Shown here: positions 53,063-64,000 of the stretch, in pieces
Layout of the letters: every line of letters starts with the position of its first letter
Position numbering within the stretch: the first letter of the stretch is position 1
From: Pomphorhynchus laevis
Lineage: Eukaryota; Acanthocephala; Palaeacanthocephala; Echinorhynchida; Pomphorhynchidae
Direction: 5' to 3'
Length of the DNA stretch: 64,000 nucleotides
Assembly (NCBI GenBank): GCA_012934845.2
Contig: WNNJ02002219.1
Span: 238,822-302,821 of the forward strand
The notes under the pieces: generated by a model
Seen by the model: the letters and a program-made list of their open reading frames with translations, nothing else
The model's database searches: none
What the model was told of the DNA's origin: nothing
Program-made: the position numbers and the translations under genes

Positions 53063-54955
53063 GTGGTTAATGCTTTTAAAACCAACACAGGTGTAATTCA
53101 GTCAATACTTTCAACAGCTTCCTGGCCAGATCCCGCTGTTGTTGGAGTACACAACGCGTGGAATTACTTTCAGAGAACCTTAGAGTCGCTGCTTATTTTA
53201 TTCTTTCCACTTAGAAGCAGGACACGTCGAAAAGATTCTCCCTGGTTCGATTCTGAGTTACGTTCAACATTGAGGACTCGTAATTTGATATTCAATCGCT
53301 ACAAAGTTGGGGAGTGTAGTTATGATGTTTTTAAACAGGCAAGAAAATTATTCAATTCATTGAAGAGAAAGAAGTGGTGTGCATTTGAGAATGCATTAGC
53401 TAACAAGTGTAAATACGATTTAAAGGTTCTTTTTCAGTACCTATCAAGTAGGGGAGCTGTTGATTCTTCGATTTGTCACTACTTCTATGACATTTCTGCG
53501 AATGACCTAGCTGAAGAGTTTGCGGCACACTATTGCACTTCAGTAGAGCCCGCAATTACTCTGACACGTGTCTTGAGTTGAACCTTGACAATTTGATAAC
53601 GCCAGCTAAAGTCTATTCCGAATTACGCCGTCTAAAAGCAAATAATTCAAGAGGTTGTGACTTACTACCTTCTGTTTATCTGCGCAGATTAGCAGGCTCA
53701 ATTTGCGTCCCTCCCTGTGCAATTTTTCGCCAGTCAATCTTAGAAAGATCTCTTCCTAATGTGTGGAAGCAGTCAATTGTTCTTCCCTACTTTAAGAAGA
53801 GAGATCGCTCTTCCGTCGATAATTATAGGCCAGTGATCATTACCTGCATTTGCTGTAGAGTGTTGGAGAGGTTTGTGCATCGCTACCTGGTTGAGTTTTT
53901 TCGTGTAGGAAAAATTTTAGTCCCTAATCAGCACGGATTTCGGGAGGTTATTCAACTGTTTCAAATTTGCTTAATGCTCATCTTGATTGGACAGCGAATA
54001 AGACACATTATACCGATACAGACATTATATTCTTCGACTTTTCTAAAGCTTTTGATAGAGTAGATCATGGTCTACTTCTTCAGAAACTTGTCAATAATGG
54101 ACTCCCAAACATAATAGTTGATTGGATTAGAGAATTTCTTCGTGATCGTTGCTTTCGAGTACTTGTCGATTGGTCATTGTCTGTGTCTAGAGAATGTCAT
54201 ATTGGAGTACCTCAAGGTTCAGTTTTGTTCCGCTTTTATTCAGCATTTATGTTAACGATTTGCCTGGGTGCATTCGCTCTCGATCATGTTTGTATGCAGA
54301 TGACTTAGAAATATGGCGGCCCATTCATTCATGTGAGGATGTTGATAATTTGCAAACTGACATAGATAATGTGGAGTTGTGGGCGGCGTCTAACAAGCTT
54401 GTGATAAATGTTTCGAAATGCAAACACATGCGTATTATTAGTAATGCTCGCAAGCAACTAACATCAGCTTGTTACACATATAAGGGCTGTATTGTGGAAA
54501 GTGTCGATAGTTACAAAGATTTAGGAGTATGGGTTACCTCTAATTTATCAACTAAAAAGCACACTGATCAAGCTTGTGCCAACTCCAATAAAATGATAGG
54601 TATGATTCGACGCGCGTTTGTTCGCGTTAATCCGACTGCTCTTCGGCCTCTGATTTTAGCGCATGTATTGAGTAGACTTTTAAATGCAGCTCCGGTTGTA
54701 TACCCACGTACTGTGCATGAACATAAGAAATCAGAGAGGGTACTTCGCAGGGCAACAAAGCTAGCACCAACGTTGACGTCGCTGCCTTATGAAGACAGAC
54801 TGAGATCATTAGGACTTGAGACCGTCACATGGACCCGTCGGTACATGAATATGTGCCTTGTTTGGCATTTATTCCAACGTCCTCATCACCCTCTTCGGAG
54901 TAGGGTTCAACTACGTGGTTCAAATGTTCTTCGCGGTAATTCTTTAACTATTTGA
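53063..54955 (+). pseudogene. CR1-like ORF2: reverse transcriptase, frameshifted
   Basis: Four overlapping open pieces make one RT: 53063-53581 (linker, DSPWFDSELRSTLRTRN), 53533-54063 (NNSRGCDLLPSVYLRR, NYRPVIITCICCRVLERFV, LVPNQHGF), 53967-54308 (IIFFDFSKAFDRVDHGLLLQ, HIGVPQGSVL) and 54194-54955 (SIYVNDLPGC, LYADDLEIW, ISKCKHMRII). Each junction is a small indel. Confidence 0.88.
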
Positions 54956-55269
54956 AGAAACAGGGTACATAATTTGGGCGCGATGCAATTTGATAGAAGA
55001 ATTGTTGAGCTTTGGAACAACCTTGATGCAGACACCGTTGGATGCAGTTCACTTAATACTTTTAAAAGAAGACTACGAATGGATCAAGCAATGTTTCGTG
55101 TTGCATTTCCTTATTTTAAAAACTAATTAATTTATTTACGAACTTATTGTGAGCCAGCTATTTGAGCTAATGCTCGTATGTTGTTGAATGTATAATAATG
55201 ATTAAAATTAAGAAAGATAAACCCGATAAATCTAACCAAAATTTAATTATTTTTAAGACTTCATGCCGA

Positions 55270-56510
55270 CTTTAAAAATGGATTTATTTTTAAGTGGCAA
55301 ATGCGTGCCGGCGCACGCTTGCATGGCCACAACAAAAAAAAAACAAATATCTAAGTCATGTGTCGAAGAGGTGGGTACGGAGGCGGCATTTGAATGCAAA
55401 GAAGGAGGAAGCGCGGCGGGCGTCCAGTGGGAGTTGATTCCAGGCGAGTGGGCGGTGACGAGGAAGGATCGGAGACCGTAGTTATTAGAGTAATTGGGAA
55501 CGTAGAGTAAAAGGAAATTACGGGAACGAAATGATAAGGAGGTGGGAAGAGTGTCGTCTAAGAAAAGGAGGTTGATGAACGAGGAGGAGCCGATCGCGAT
55601 GAGACGAAAATATACGAGAAGAATCGGAGTTATATGAATATGTGGATAGTGGGCCAGGAAAGTTGGGCAACATATGTGGATGAGTGGTTAAAGCGACGGA
55701 GACGTAGAAGCACTCGAACGGCAGAGTTGATCCGTTGTCGGGGTAGGATGATGAATTTTGGAGAACTGGTGAAAAGGCTGGGGCAGTAATCGATTTTAGG
55801 GAAAAGAAACGGTGAAATAAGAGACATACAGGAACGGAAATCGATTAGGGGGCGGGTACAGCGAATGACACAGAGGATAAAGCTAGACAAGCGAACCTTG
55901 TAACAGACGAAGGGTTTAAGGGAAAGGTATTTATCGAAATGGAAGCGTAAAAAAGTGGGATTGTGAACTATGGGGATTATTGATGAGGCAAATGATACGG
56001 GGAGAGAAAATATGTTAGGTTGACGGTGAATAATCAACATTATTTTGGACTTGTCCGCGTAAGAACGAGACTAAGATGAGAGAGACGTTTGTATATAGAA
56101 GAAAATCAGTTGTAGGCAGAAATAGCGATATCGTGTATGCGATGGGCGAGCGCATGAGCATATATGATGATGTCACCGGCGTATTGCATGACGCTAAAAG
56201 GTAAGATTAGTAAACGGAGATATATCGCTAAGCAAAAGAGGGAAACACAGAGGACCTAGGACTGAACCTTGTGGGACCCCGCAGAAAATAGGGACGGGTG
56301 GAGAAGATGATGAATTTGTACAGACGCGAAAAGAACGGTCGGATAGATATGAGACAAACCATGCTACATATGAGGAAGAAAGTCCGTAATTATAATGGAG
56401 AAGAGAAAGGAGGATGGAGTGGTCAACGATGTCGAAGGCGGAGGAGCGGTCGAGGGAGATGAGAACACTATATAGAGCCTTGTCACGAGAAATGAGTAGG
56501 TCGTTAAAAA
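55270..56510 (-). mobile_element. L2/CR1-like LINE copy A (RT with mutated catalytic box, to 3' end)
   Basis: Same family as 35340-40249. The frame at 56529-56194 has SLDRSSAFDIVDHSILL and GVPQGSVLGPLCF. Its catalytic box reads MQYAGDIIIYAHA (56200-56165), YAGD instead of YADD. The frame 56040-55630 holds the thumb region. The 3' end near 55290 has the palindrome-like TGCGTGCCGGCGCACGC, shared with copy B at about 56525. Confidence 0.85.
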
Positions 56511-56514
56511 AGTT

Positions 56515-57989
56515 TATTTTTACGTGCAAATGCGTGCCGGCGCACGCTTAGAAGACCACAACAAACAAAAAAGTCTAAATCATGTTTCGAAGAGGTGGAT
56601 ACGGAGGCGGCATTTGAATGCAATAAAGAAGGGAGCGCGGCGGACGTCGATTGGGAGCTGATTCCAAGCGAGTAGGCGGCGACGAGGAAGGATGGAAGAC
56701 CGTAGTTGCTAGCGTAATTGGGAACTTAAAGTAAGAGGAAATTAGGGGAATACAGTGATAGAGAGGTGGGATGAGTGTCGTCTAAGAAAGGAAGGTTAAT
56801 GTACGATGGCAAGCCGACAGTGATGAGACGAAAAGTTACGAGAAGGCGGAGTTGTATGCGGATGGTAGGCCAGGAGAGTTGGGCAAGATATGTGGACGTG
56901 TGGTCAAAGTGACGGAGACGTAGGAGCACTCGAACGGCGGAGTTATAATGCGTTGTAGTGGTAGAATGATGGATTTTGGAGAATTGGCGAAAAGGCTGAG
57001 GCAGTAATCGATTTTAGGAAAAAGAAGCGATGAAAGAAGAGACATACAGGAACGGAAGTCGATAAGGGGGCGGATACGCCGGATGTCACGGAGAATTAAG
57101 CAAGACGAGCGGACTTTGTCGCGGACGAACGGTTTCAGCGGAGGTGATCATCGAAATGGAATCCTATGAAAGTGAGATTGTGAACTACGGGGATGATTGA
57201 TGATGCAAAAGATACAGGGAGAAGCGATATGTTAGGTTGCCGTGGAAGGATCCACATTATTTTGGACTTGTCTGGGTTTAGAACGAGACGAAGATGAGAG
57301 CGACGTTTGTGGATGAAAGAAAGACAGTTGGAGGCAGAAATTAATGTATGCGATGTTCGGGTGCATGAGCATATATGAGGATGTCATCGGCGTATTGAAT
57401 AACGTTAAAGGAGTAAGGTTTGATAAACGGGGAGAGATCGTTAAGTAGAAGAGAGAAAATCAGGGGTCCCAAGACTGAACCTTGTGGGATCCTGCAGAAA
57501 ATAGGGATGGGAGGAGAGGATGATGCATTTGAACATACTCTAAAAGAACGGTCGGATAGATATGAGGCAAACCATGCTACGGAGGAGGAAGAAAAGCCGT
57601 AATCAAAACGAAGGTGAGAAAGGAGAATGGAGTGATCGACGATGTCGAAGGCGGATGAGAGGTCAAGGGAGAAAATAATACTATATAGAGCCTTGTCATG
57701 AGGAATGCGTGGATCGTTGTAAAATTTCATGCATGCGATTTCTGTGGAATGATTAGAGCGGAAAGCGGATTGGTAAGGAGGGTACAGATTAGATGAAGAT
57801 AGATAAATGTTGATCTGTATTAAGATAAGGCGCTCTAAGAGCTTGGAAAGAGTAGGAGGAGTGAAATGGGGCGATAGTTAGATGAAAGTGAGAGGTCGAG
57901 CGATTGTTTCTTAACGAGGGACGAATTATGGCGGATTTTCAGTGTGATGGAAAGATGCGACTGCGAATGGACGAGGTAAAGGCGATTTC
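56515..57989 (-). mobile_element. L2/CR1-like LINE copy B (RT to 3' end)
   Basis: The frame at 57730-57341 is well kept: IIFSLDLSSAFDIVDHSILL, RIPQGSVLGPLIFSLLLNDL and VIQYADDILIYAHAP with an intact YADD. 56929-56726 covers the thumb. It ends with the same TGCGTGCCGGCGCACGC segment as copy A, in head-to-tail order with it. Confidence 0.87.
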
Positions 57990-58140
57990 CATGGGGAAAG
58001 CTGCTTTTCCGTATTTGTGATACTTTTATTATATTTTCTTTTTTTCTGCAGTGAACCAGCCAATTAAGCCATGCTTTTATGTGCTGTTGAAACATTAATA
58101 ATAATGATACGACTTCGGTTGACAAGTTAAAGGCGATTTC
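57977..58140 (+). mobile_element. Short CR1-like 3' tail insertion with 13-bp direct repeats
   Basis: TAAAGGCGATTTC flanks the segment at 57977-57989 and 58128-58140. Inside, TGCAGTGAACCAGCCAATTA, ATGCTTTTATGTGCTGTTG and AATAATAATGATA resemble the 3' end of the 50.7-kb CR1-like element (TGAGCCAGCTATTTGAGCTA, ATGTTGTTGAATGTATAATA). This is a heavily 5'-truncated insertion into an L2/CR1-like copy. Confidence 0.65.
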
Positions 58141-60360
58141 TGTATAGTGATTAAAGCGGAAAGCGGATTAGAAAGTAGGGTACAAATGGAATGAAGAGAG
58201 ATAAACGTTGATCTGTATTAAGATAATGCGCTCTAAGAGCTTGGAAAAAGTAGAGAGAAGTGAAATCGGGCGATAGCTAGAAGGAAGTGAGGAGTCCAGC
58301 GATTGTTTCTTAAGGAGGGGATGAACGATGGCGGATTTTCAGTGTGAAGGAAAGATACGACTGCGGATAGACGAATTAAACAAGGTGGTGAGAAAAGGAG
58401 ATACCGATGAGTATTTGAATTTAAGTATGGAGGTAGGTAAGGGATCGGCAGGATAGGCTTTGTTAGGCATGAACATAAGGACAGATAAGACTTCGGCAGG
58501 TGAGGCAGGGAGAAGATGAAAGAGTTCCGGGAGGATGAGGCGAGGTGGTGAAGAGTTGAATTAGATAGAGACGGGGTGTGATAGAGTAGCGTGAATACTT
58601 CGTCTTGATAAATGACGAATAATCATGGAGATTGATGCTGCAAGACGAAGAGGAGCGAGACAGAATTGAGTTAAAAGTATGCCATAGATACTTAGTGTTG
58701 AATAAAGTGATAATATTATGCTGCCAGAAGGAGTTGCATTTGGTACGTAGTAGGTTAAGATGAGACCGGCGAAGAGCAAGATGGGAAGATAGGAATCACG
58801 GATAAACGGAGTGAGCGAACGAATATCACGTATGAGAGAGATGATAGACTCGAAAAACATGACTTAGTTGACGCTTTGAAAGTAGGCATTGGATGTCAAA
58901 CCATGGGTAACAGTGCAAGCAACGGTGAGAGTGAGACTTGAAGGGCAAGAGAGGATCGAGAGTAGATGTGAGTTCAAAGTCGTAAAGCAATGCTAGATCG
59001 TAAGGAGATGATGATGTTATTGTGGGAGAGGATATATACGATTTGAGTAAGGTAGAGCGGCGAAAATGTAGATCAAGAGTTCTCCAGTGGCGGCGTAGGA
59101 TGGTAGGTGTGTGAGGCGGGGTTTGGTTTGAAATGAGATCAAGGGTGACGAGAAAGTAATCGGATAGACAAGGTCGAATATTGACAGTGAGGTGTAGTCA
59201 GAAAAACGATCGGAGACATCGATGATGTCGAGTCCACCGCCAAGGATATGTGTGGGCAGTGGATATGATTGAGGACAAAGAATAGTGTGAAAGGAGGTCA
59301 GCGTGTTTGGTATAAAAATAAGGAGGTAGGAGCTGATGAACCAGGACGGTATGCAATTGCTAGATCCAGAGTGATCGGGCTAGAAAAACGACAGGTGAGC
59401 AATTCAAAAGAGCAAGAACTGAAAGGGTGACTGATTTTGCGGTGAGACGAGGTGTGACGAGAGAATGCGGCAATGCCGTCATAATTAGAGAATTTAGAAA
59501 GTGATGAGGTGATAGAGCGGGCGAATTCGACTAGTGAGTAACCAGCAGAGAGCAGACGACGAATTGAGAGGCTGTCTGAATCAGAATGCTAGATTCGGTG
59601 AGCAGAATAGATCGATGGATTGCTTGGTGAAGAAGTTGATGATATCGGATTTATTGAGAATAGATCTAGTGTTGATGTCGAGGCGGAAACAGTGTGTGGT
59701 AATGATAGGGGCTAGCGGATAAGACACAGATCGAGATGAAGCGCCATCGAATTTTGGAACGGGTGTGGACAACTTAAAAATCTCCGTCGATGTCTCTAAT
59801 AGAGAGAGATGTTTCGCCGTTTTCCTCCCGACGGCGTTTTTCAATGCGGGCAGCAGAGAGTTGAGCGATTTCGGACGGATTGATCGGAAAAAATTCGAGT
59901 GGCTGAAGATAAGATGAGTTTAAATCGTTGGGAGAGGACAGAAGACGCGTGAGAGCGATGCTCAAATACAATTTTCAGAAGAGGGACTGAGAAGGATTAG
60001 ATTGAGAAAATTTGTTTAGGTGGATGAATGCGGCAGGAGAGATGTCGTTGAAAAATGATGGATTATCTTCAGGAACACAATACAAGAGATTATTTTTGGT
60101 ACTTTCATTAATTCGTTGTTATAGGAGCACATAAAGTCATGTTGCATCAAAGTACTTGTTTCAATGGTATCATTGCGTATTTCCAAGAGGTTTTGTTTTG
60201 TAGGGTCCGTTAACCGTGCTTTAGTCTTAGGAGTCAAACTTTTGGTAATCTGTTTAGCGTTGTGTATGATTCTATAGGGAGGCAACATAATCGATTCTTG
60301 TGATATCGAAGTAATATATTGATCGGTCGAATCGGAAGGTATCTGTTTTGCCACCTTGCC
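58128..60360 (-). mobile_element. L2/CR1-like LINE copy C (5' part, EN and start of RT)
   Basis: The minus strand shows INTRSILNKSDIINFFTKQS and the TESN motif of the endonuclease near 59690-59560, HILGGGLDIIDV near 59250-59215, and a linker resembling 37100-37330 in broken frames. Frames at 59971-59774 and 60354-60016 (QNLLEIRNDTIETSTLMQ) lie at its 5' end and may be leader or ORF1 remnants; I do not recognise them. Heavily decayed. The 58128-58400 stretch repeats 57725-57990 of copy B. Confidence 0.7.
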
Positions 60361-61330
60361 ATTTGTAAAATTAATAGTGTTTATTGAGGGAAAAGATGTC
60401 TGTCTTGAAATTATTTGGTAAGGAATTATTTGTAGTTTGGTCCTTTTATAACGATTTATATTATTTCAGAATATCGGAATTAACCATCGTGTTGTTTAAG
60501 AAAACGTCAAGAAGAGAACAGCAATGTAAAAGCTCAAACTCACCTTTTCTCAATCGGCCAGAACTGAGGCTATGTGTCAGATGAGCGCCAGCGCAAGATT
60601 TATTATTAATCTACATATGACTGTTTGAGTTCTTGTTTATCGCAGATTATTTGACCGTAGCGAGAGAAATCTGGGAAGTGATGCATTTCACATTGTTTTT
60701 TTATTCTTCTATTACACCGAATTCTGCGACTATGACATCCTTGAACAAATGTAGCTGATATGTTATGCTGGTATATTGACTGTGTCCTCAGAACTCATAA
60801 TGTTGATATTATTCTGAACTAATTTATTGTTCTTCTAAATTTTTATTGTACACGGCTACATCAGGAGGAATTTGACTGCAACGGGGGTTCAAAATTAGTG
60901 ACACAGCAAGGATTCAAAGGATAGTTTTGCATATTCTTAATACTACCACCTTTACTGCTGAGGAAGTGTCGACAGAAGTGAATAGACCAAAGATGTTATT
61001 ATCACGAATCATTATTGGTGATTAACTTGCCATGCAGTCAGAAATGTTGGAATGAATAATGTCTTCAGTTTGAATGGACTTTGTAGTAACAGGGTCTCGT
61101 GGACAATATCGTTATTGGAGTAGTCTATAAGTGCAAAAACCACAGACGTAATCGTTCTTAGTAATGGATGAATCGTATACTACAATTAACCAAACACCGT
61201 AATCAGTAATCAAGTGTTGGACTTAAAATAATTTTGATGTGTCGCCAGATTTAATGCTTTTCCTTCGACCACTCATCAATTAAAATTGGTTCAGCGCAGG
61301 TCAAATATATTTATATAATCGGAAAGCGCA
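60361..61330. other. Unassigned spacer
   Basis: A plus-strand frame at 60384-60584 has no coding features. The rest shows no gene or repeat that I can support. Confidence 0.45.
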
Positions 61331-61399
61331 GCGAGCCGAAATTGTAATCAATAGAGTTCAATCAGTTGTTGGATTGTAATTAGTAGACAATTCGATCAG

Positions 61400-62623
61400 T
61401 TGTTCGATTGCAATTGTATATATTATCTGGTATATTATATATTTATAATATACCAGATGGTATATTATAATCAGTTGGTCCCCATTAGATGTATCGCCTC
61501 TCATGAATGTGGAGGGTTTTGGCAAGGTCTTACAGCATATAAGTGCCTAGCTGATTTGGGATCTGAAGTGTGTCAGATTGCTAGAGATGATATTATTACT
61601 CGCACTGGTGTGAATAAAAGTCATAGTATATTTTATTGTAATGTTCGGAGCTTGTTACAGAAAGTCGATGAGCTAAAGTTTAGGATCGAGTCTGTTAATC
61701 CAATTATAGTTGGTATTACAGAATCTTGGCTTAATTGTGATGTATCCGATGCTGAGATATCCATCCCAGGCTATTCTTTGTTCCGTAGTGATCGGATAGG
61801 GGGTAGGGGTGGTGGCGTAGCTCTCTTTATGAGAGACGAAGTTAAGGTGCGCGTTTTGAGTAAGTCGTCTATTGATAGAGTTGAGAGTTTGTGGTGTCAG
61901 GTGAAGTTTGATAACAGCTCACCCATCATACTGGGTCTTGTGTATCGTGCTCCTAAGGCAATATCTAAGAAACTCATTGAAGAGATAGAGTTGTATACGC
62001 GAGGAGATTGTGATACTGTGATAATTGGGGATCTGAATATGCCAGATGTTGAATGGACTTCGAATACGGTTCTTCCTACTTGTGATAGTGAATCTTGTGA
62101 CCTTATGGAGTGTTTTGCTTATTGTGGTCTTGCTCAATTTGTTGATTTACATACTCGCTTTTCAAGTTGTAGTTCTTCCCTTCTTGATCTTTGCCTATCG
62201 ACAAACAGTCAATTAATCAGTAGTATCCAATATGATTCTCCTGTTGGTTTGTCTGATCACTGTGTAGTTAAAGTTTTGCTAAATTTACAAATGAGGGTGT
62301 TTCATCATGCTCGGTACAAACGTCAGATTAATGTTTTTCGGGCGAACTATGATGTTATTACATCAAAGCTGCATAGAGTAAGTTGGCCTGATCCGGCTGT
62401 TGTCGGAGTTGACGAGGCCTGGGATCATTTTCGCGTGACGCTTTATTCTCTAATGGTAAAATTCTCACCTTTGAAGTCTAAGACTAGTCGGAAAAGCGCT
62501 CGTTGGTTTGATACTGAGCTGGCTACTGCGATGAAGGCTCGTGACTTCAGTTTCAAATGCTTTAAGGTGGGTTTTGTGAATATGGTGTTTATAAGCAGGC
62601 GAGAAATTTCTTCAATTCTTTAA
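61400..62623 (+). pseudogene. CR1-like endonuclease domain
   Basis: 407 residues. IFYCNVRSLLQKVDELKFRI, VGITESWLNCDVS, SIPGYSLFRSDRIGGRGGGV, LGLVYRAP, VIIGDLNMPDVEWTS, SLLDLCLSTN and LSDHCVV give a complete APE-type nuclease. The first about 80 residues are unlikely to be coding, as they begin in an AT-rich leader. The frame runs off at 62623 because of an indel near 62570; the RT continues one frame over. Confidence 0.88.
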
Positions 62624-64000
62624 AGCGACATAAGCGCTATTTATTTGAAAATGGTCTAGCTCATAGTTGTAGACATGATCCCAAAGCTCTCTTTCTATAT
62701 GTGAATAGTAGTAGGAACGCTAATAAAACAATTGGCCAATATTTTGATAGCGTTATTGAAGACGACCTTGCTGAGATGTTCTCAAGGCATTTTTACTTGT
62801 ACAAAGAGACTACAAACGAGTATTCTGAACCTATCCAGAACAGTGAAACGATAAGAGGTGCTAGTGTTTCATATCCTAGTTTAGACATAGCTAATTTGAT
62901 AACTCCCGAGAAAGTTTTAGCTGAACTGCATCGTCTTAAAGAGACAAACTCCAAAGGTGCTGATTTGTTACCTTCGATATATCTTCGTCGAATAGCAGAC
63001 TCAATATATACACCACTTTGTAACATATTTCGACAATCTATTATTGATACGAATCTTCCAAAAGAGTGGAAACAATCGATCATTCACCCCATCTTCAAAA
63101 AGGGTGATAGATCTTCAGTAGACAATTATAGACCAGTAAGTATTACTTGCTTATGTTGTAGAATGTTAGAGCGAATTATACATGGTTATATGGTCAAGTT
63201 TTATAGTGAGAATAATGTAATAGCTTCTGAGCAACATGGTTTCCGTAAGGGTTATTCGACAGTTACTAATCTACTCGCTGCCCATCTTGATTGGTCAGCT
63301 AATAAAGCCGTATCAATTGCTACTGACATCATATTCTTCGATTTCTCTAAGGCATTTGACAGAGTAGACCATAGACTCCTCCTAAATAAACTAGAGAAAA
63401 GTGGCATTCCATTCTTGCTTGTTAGATGGATTGAATCGTTTTTAAGCAATCGTAGTTATTGTGTGCATGTAGATAATTTTTACTCTTCTTCGCGGCCATG
63501 TAATATAGGGGTGCCTCAAGGTTCAGTATTGGGTCCATTGTTATTTAGTGTCTACATCAACGATATCCCGGAATTTATTGATTCTCGGATGCTTTTATAT
63601 GCAGACGATTTGAAAATCTGGCGGGCAATTCGTTCACCCAATGATATAGTCAAACTGCAACGGGATATCGATGAAGTCGAAAATTGGGCTCTGCTCAATA
63701 GGTTGATTGTAAATATATCAAAATGCAAACATTTACGTGTTCGTGGCGGAAATGCTCAATCTTTAGTTAATTATAGCTTTCAAAGCAGTGATATAGAACG
63801 AGTGAACAAATATAAGGACTTGGGAGTGTGGATAAACAGTGATTTGAGTACCGTCACACATACTGAACATGCTTGTTCAAATGCGTTGGGGATAATCGGT
63901 CAACTTCGACGCACTTTCATTGCACTTAATCGATTTGCCCTACGTCCGCTAATCTTTGCTCATGTGTTGAGCCGTCTTCTATATGCTGCGCCGTGTGTGT
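62570..64000 (+). CDS. CR1-like reverse transcriptase, open to the window edge
   Basis: Uninterrupted frame from about 62572: YGVYKQARNFFNSLKRHKR, SKGADLLPSIYLRRIADSIY, FKKGDRSSVDNYRPVSITCL, EQHGFRKGYSTVTNLLAAHL, IIFFDFSKAFDRVDHRLLLN, IGVPQGSVLGPLLFSVYIND and LLYADDLKIW, then NISKCKHLRVR and the thumb. All RT motifs including YADD are intact. The C-terminus lies beyond the window. Confidence 0.9.

Larger units (their letters stand above)
50740..55195 (+). mobile_element. CR1-like LINE with ORF1 and ORF2, lightly decayed
   Basis: ORF1 (50793-52115 in one frame with a TGA at 51582) and ORF2 (52217-54955, one TGA at 53042 and three frameshifts near 53560, 53950 and 54225) in normal order. The C-terminal ...FDRRIVELWNNLDAD part follows at about 54990-55120, and the 3' end has ATGTATAATAATGATT. 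The same family is represented by the right-edge element at 61.3 kb. Confidence 0.9.
61338..64000 (+). mobile_element. CR1-like LINE, well preserved, truncated by window edge
   Basis: Same family as 50.7-55.2 kb, without an ORF1 in front. Two 32-34-bp tandem units (TTGTAATNA...ATCAGTTGTTNGA) at 61338-61412 precede it. The endonuclease is at 61400-62300 and the RT from 62570 to the right edge. The only visible break is a one-base shift near 62570. Confidence 0.9.

Noticed and set aside
1-64000. CRISPR arrays, bacterial operons, rRNA and tRNA genes
   Set aside because: The spliced animal gene shows the DNA is eukaryotic. The only regular arrays are the 192-bp and 26-bp tandem repeats without spacers, and I saw no convincing tRNA or rRNA sequence by eye.

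Overview
The window is AT-rich eukaryotic DNA from an animal, almost certainly an invertebrate. Two host genes are recognisable: an intron-rich, animal-type cytokinetic kinesin (KIF23/MKLP1 family) on the plus strand, and an intronless mitochondrial elongation factor Tu on the minus strand. The mix of very short introns (44-55 nt) with kilobase introns, the low GC, the divergent mitochondrial EF-Tu and the retroelement repertoire (CR1/L2-like, RTE and Jockey-like LINEs, Penelope-like elements, one Ty3/Gypsy element) would suit an enoplean nematode or another AT-rich invertebrate. I cannot fix the phylum from sequence alone.

Layout. 1-27,049: the last 14 exons of the KIF23-like gene, running from the P-loop to the stop codon; the N-terminal exons lie upstream of the window. 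Its introns hold Penelope-like terminal repeats, short inverted-repeat elements, LINE and RTE tails, an intact LINE (16,218-20,560) with perfect target-site duplications and an inverted 5' end, a Penelope endonuclease remnant and a decayed OTUD3-like deubiquitinase fragment. 27,560-31,650: decayed retroelements (a Cys-rich ORF1, a Penelope RT and a degenerate Jockey-like RT on the minus strand). 31,646-32,550: a 192-bp tandem array. 33,256-34,626: mitochondrial EF-Tu.

35,340-64,000 is almost entirely retroelement sequence. It holds an inverted pair of L2/CR1-like LINEs, nearly identical over about 1.3 kb, flanking a Penelope fragment; a Ty3/Gypsy pol with two internal stops; tandem Penelope fragments; a LINE containing a perfect 140-bp palindrome; a third LINE type; a minisatellite; a CR1-like element with ORF1 and ORF2 (50.7-55.2 kb); three minus-strand copies of the L2/CR1-like family; and a well-preserved CR1-like element running off the right edge.

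The most interesting non-gene signal is a dispersed motif (CTGANGA, hairpin, GAAA, on the minus strand) that looks like the hammerhead-ribozyme core known from Penelope-like elements. It occurs in several intronic repeats, and a mutated version sits in every unit of the 192-bp tandem array. That resembles the architecture of animal retrozymes, but catalysis is unproven and unlikely for most copies. Apart from KIF23 and EF-Tu, no gene here is convincingly a functional host gene.
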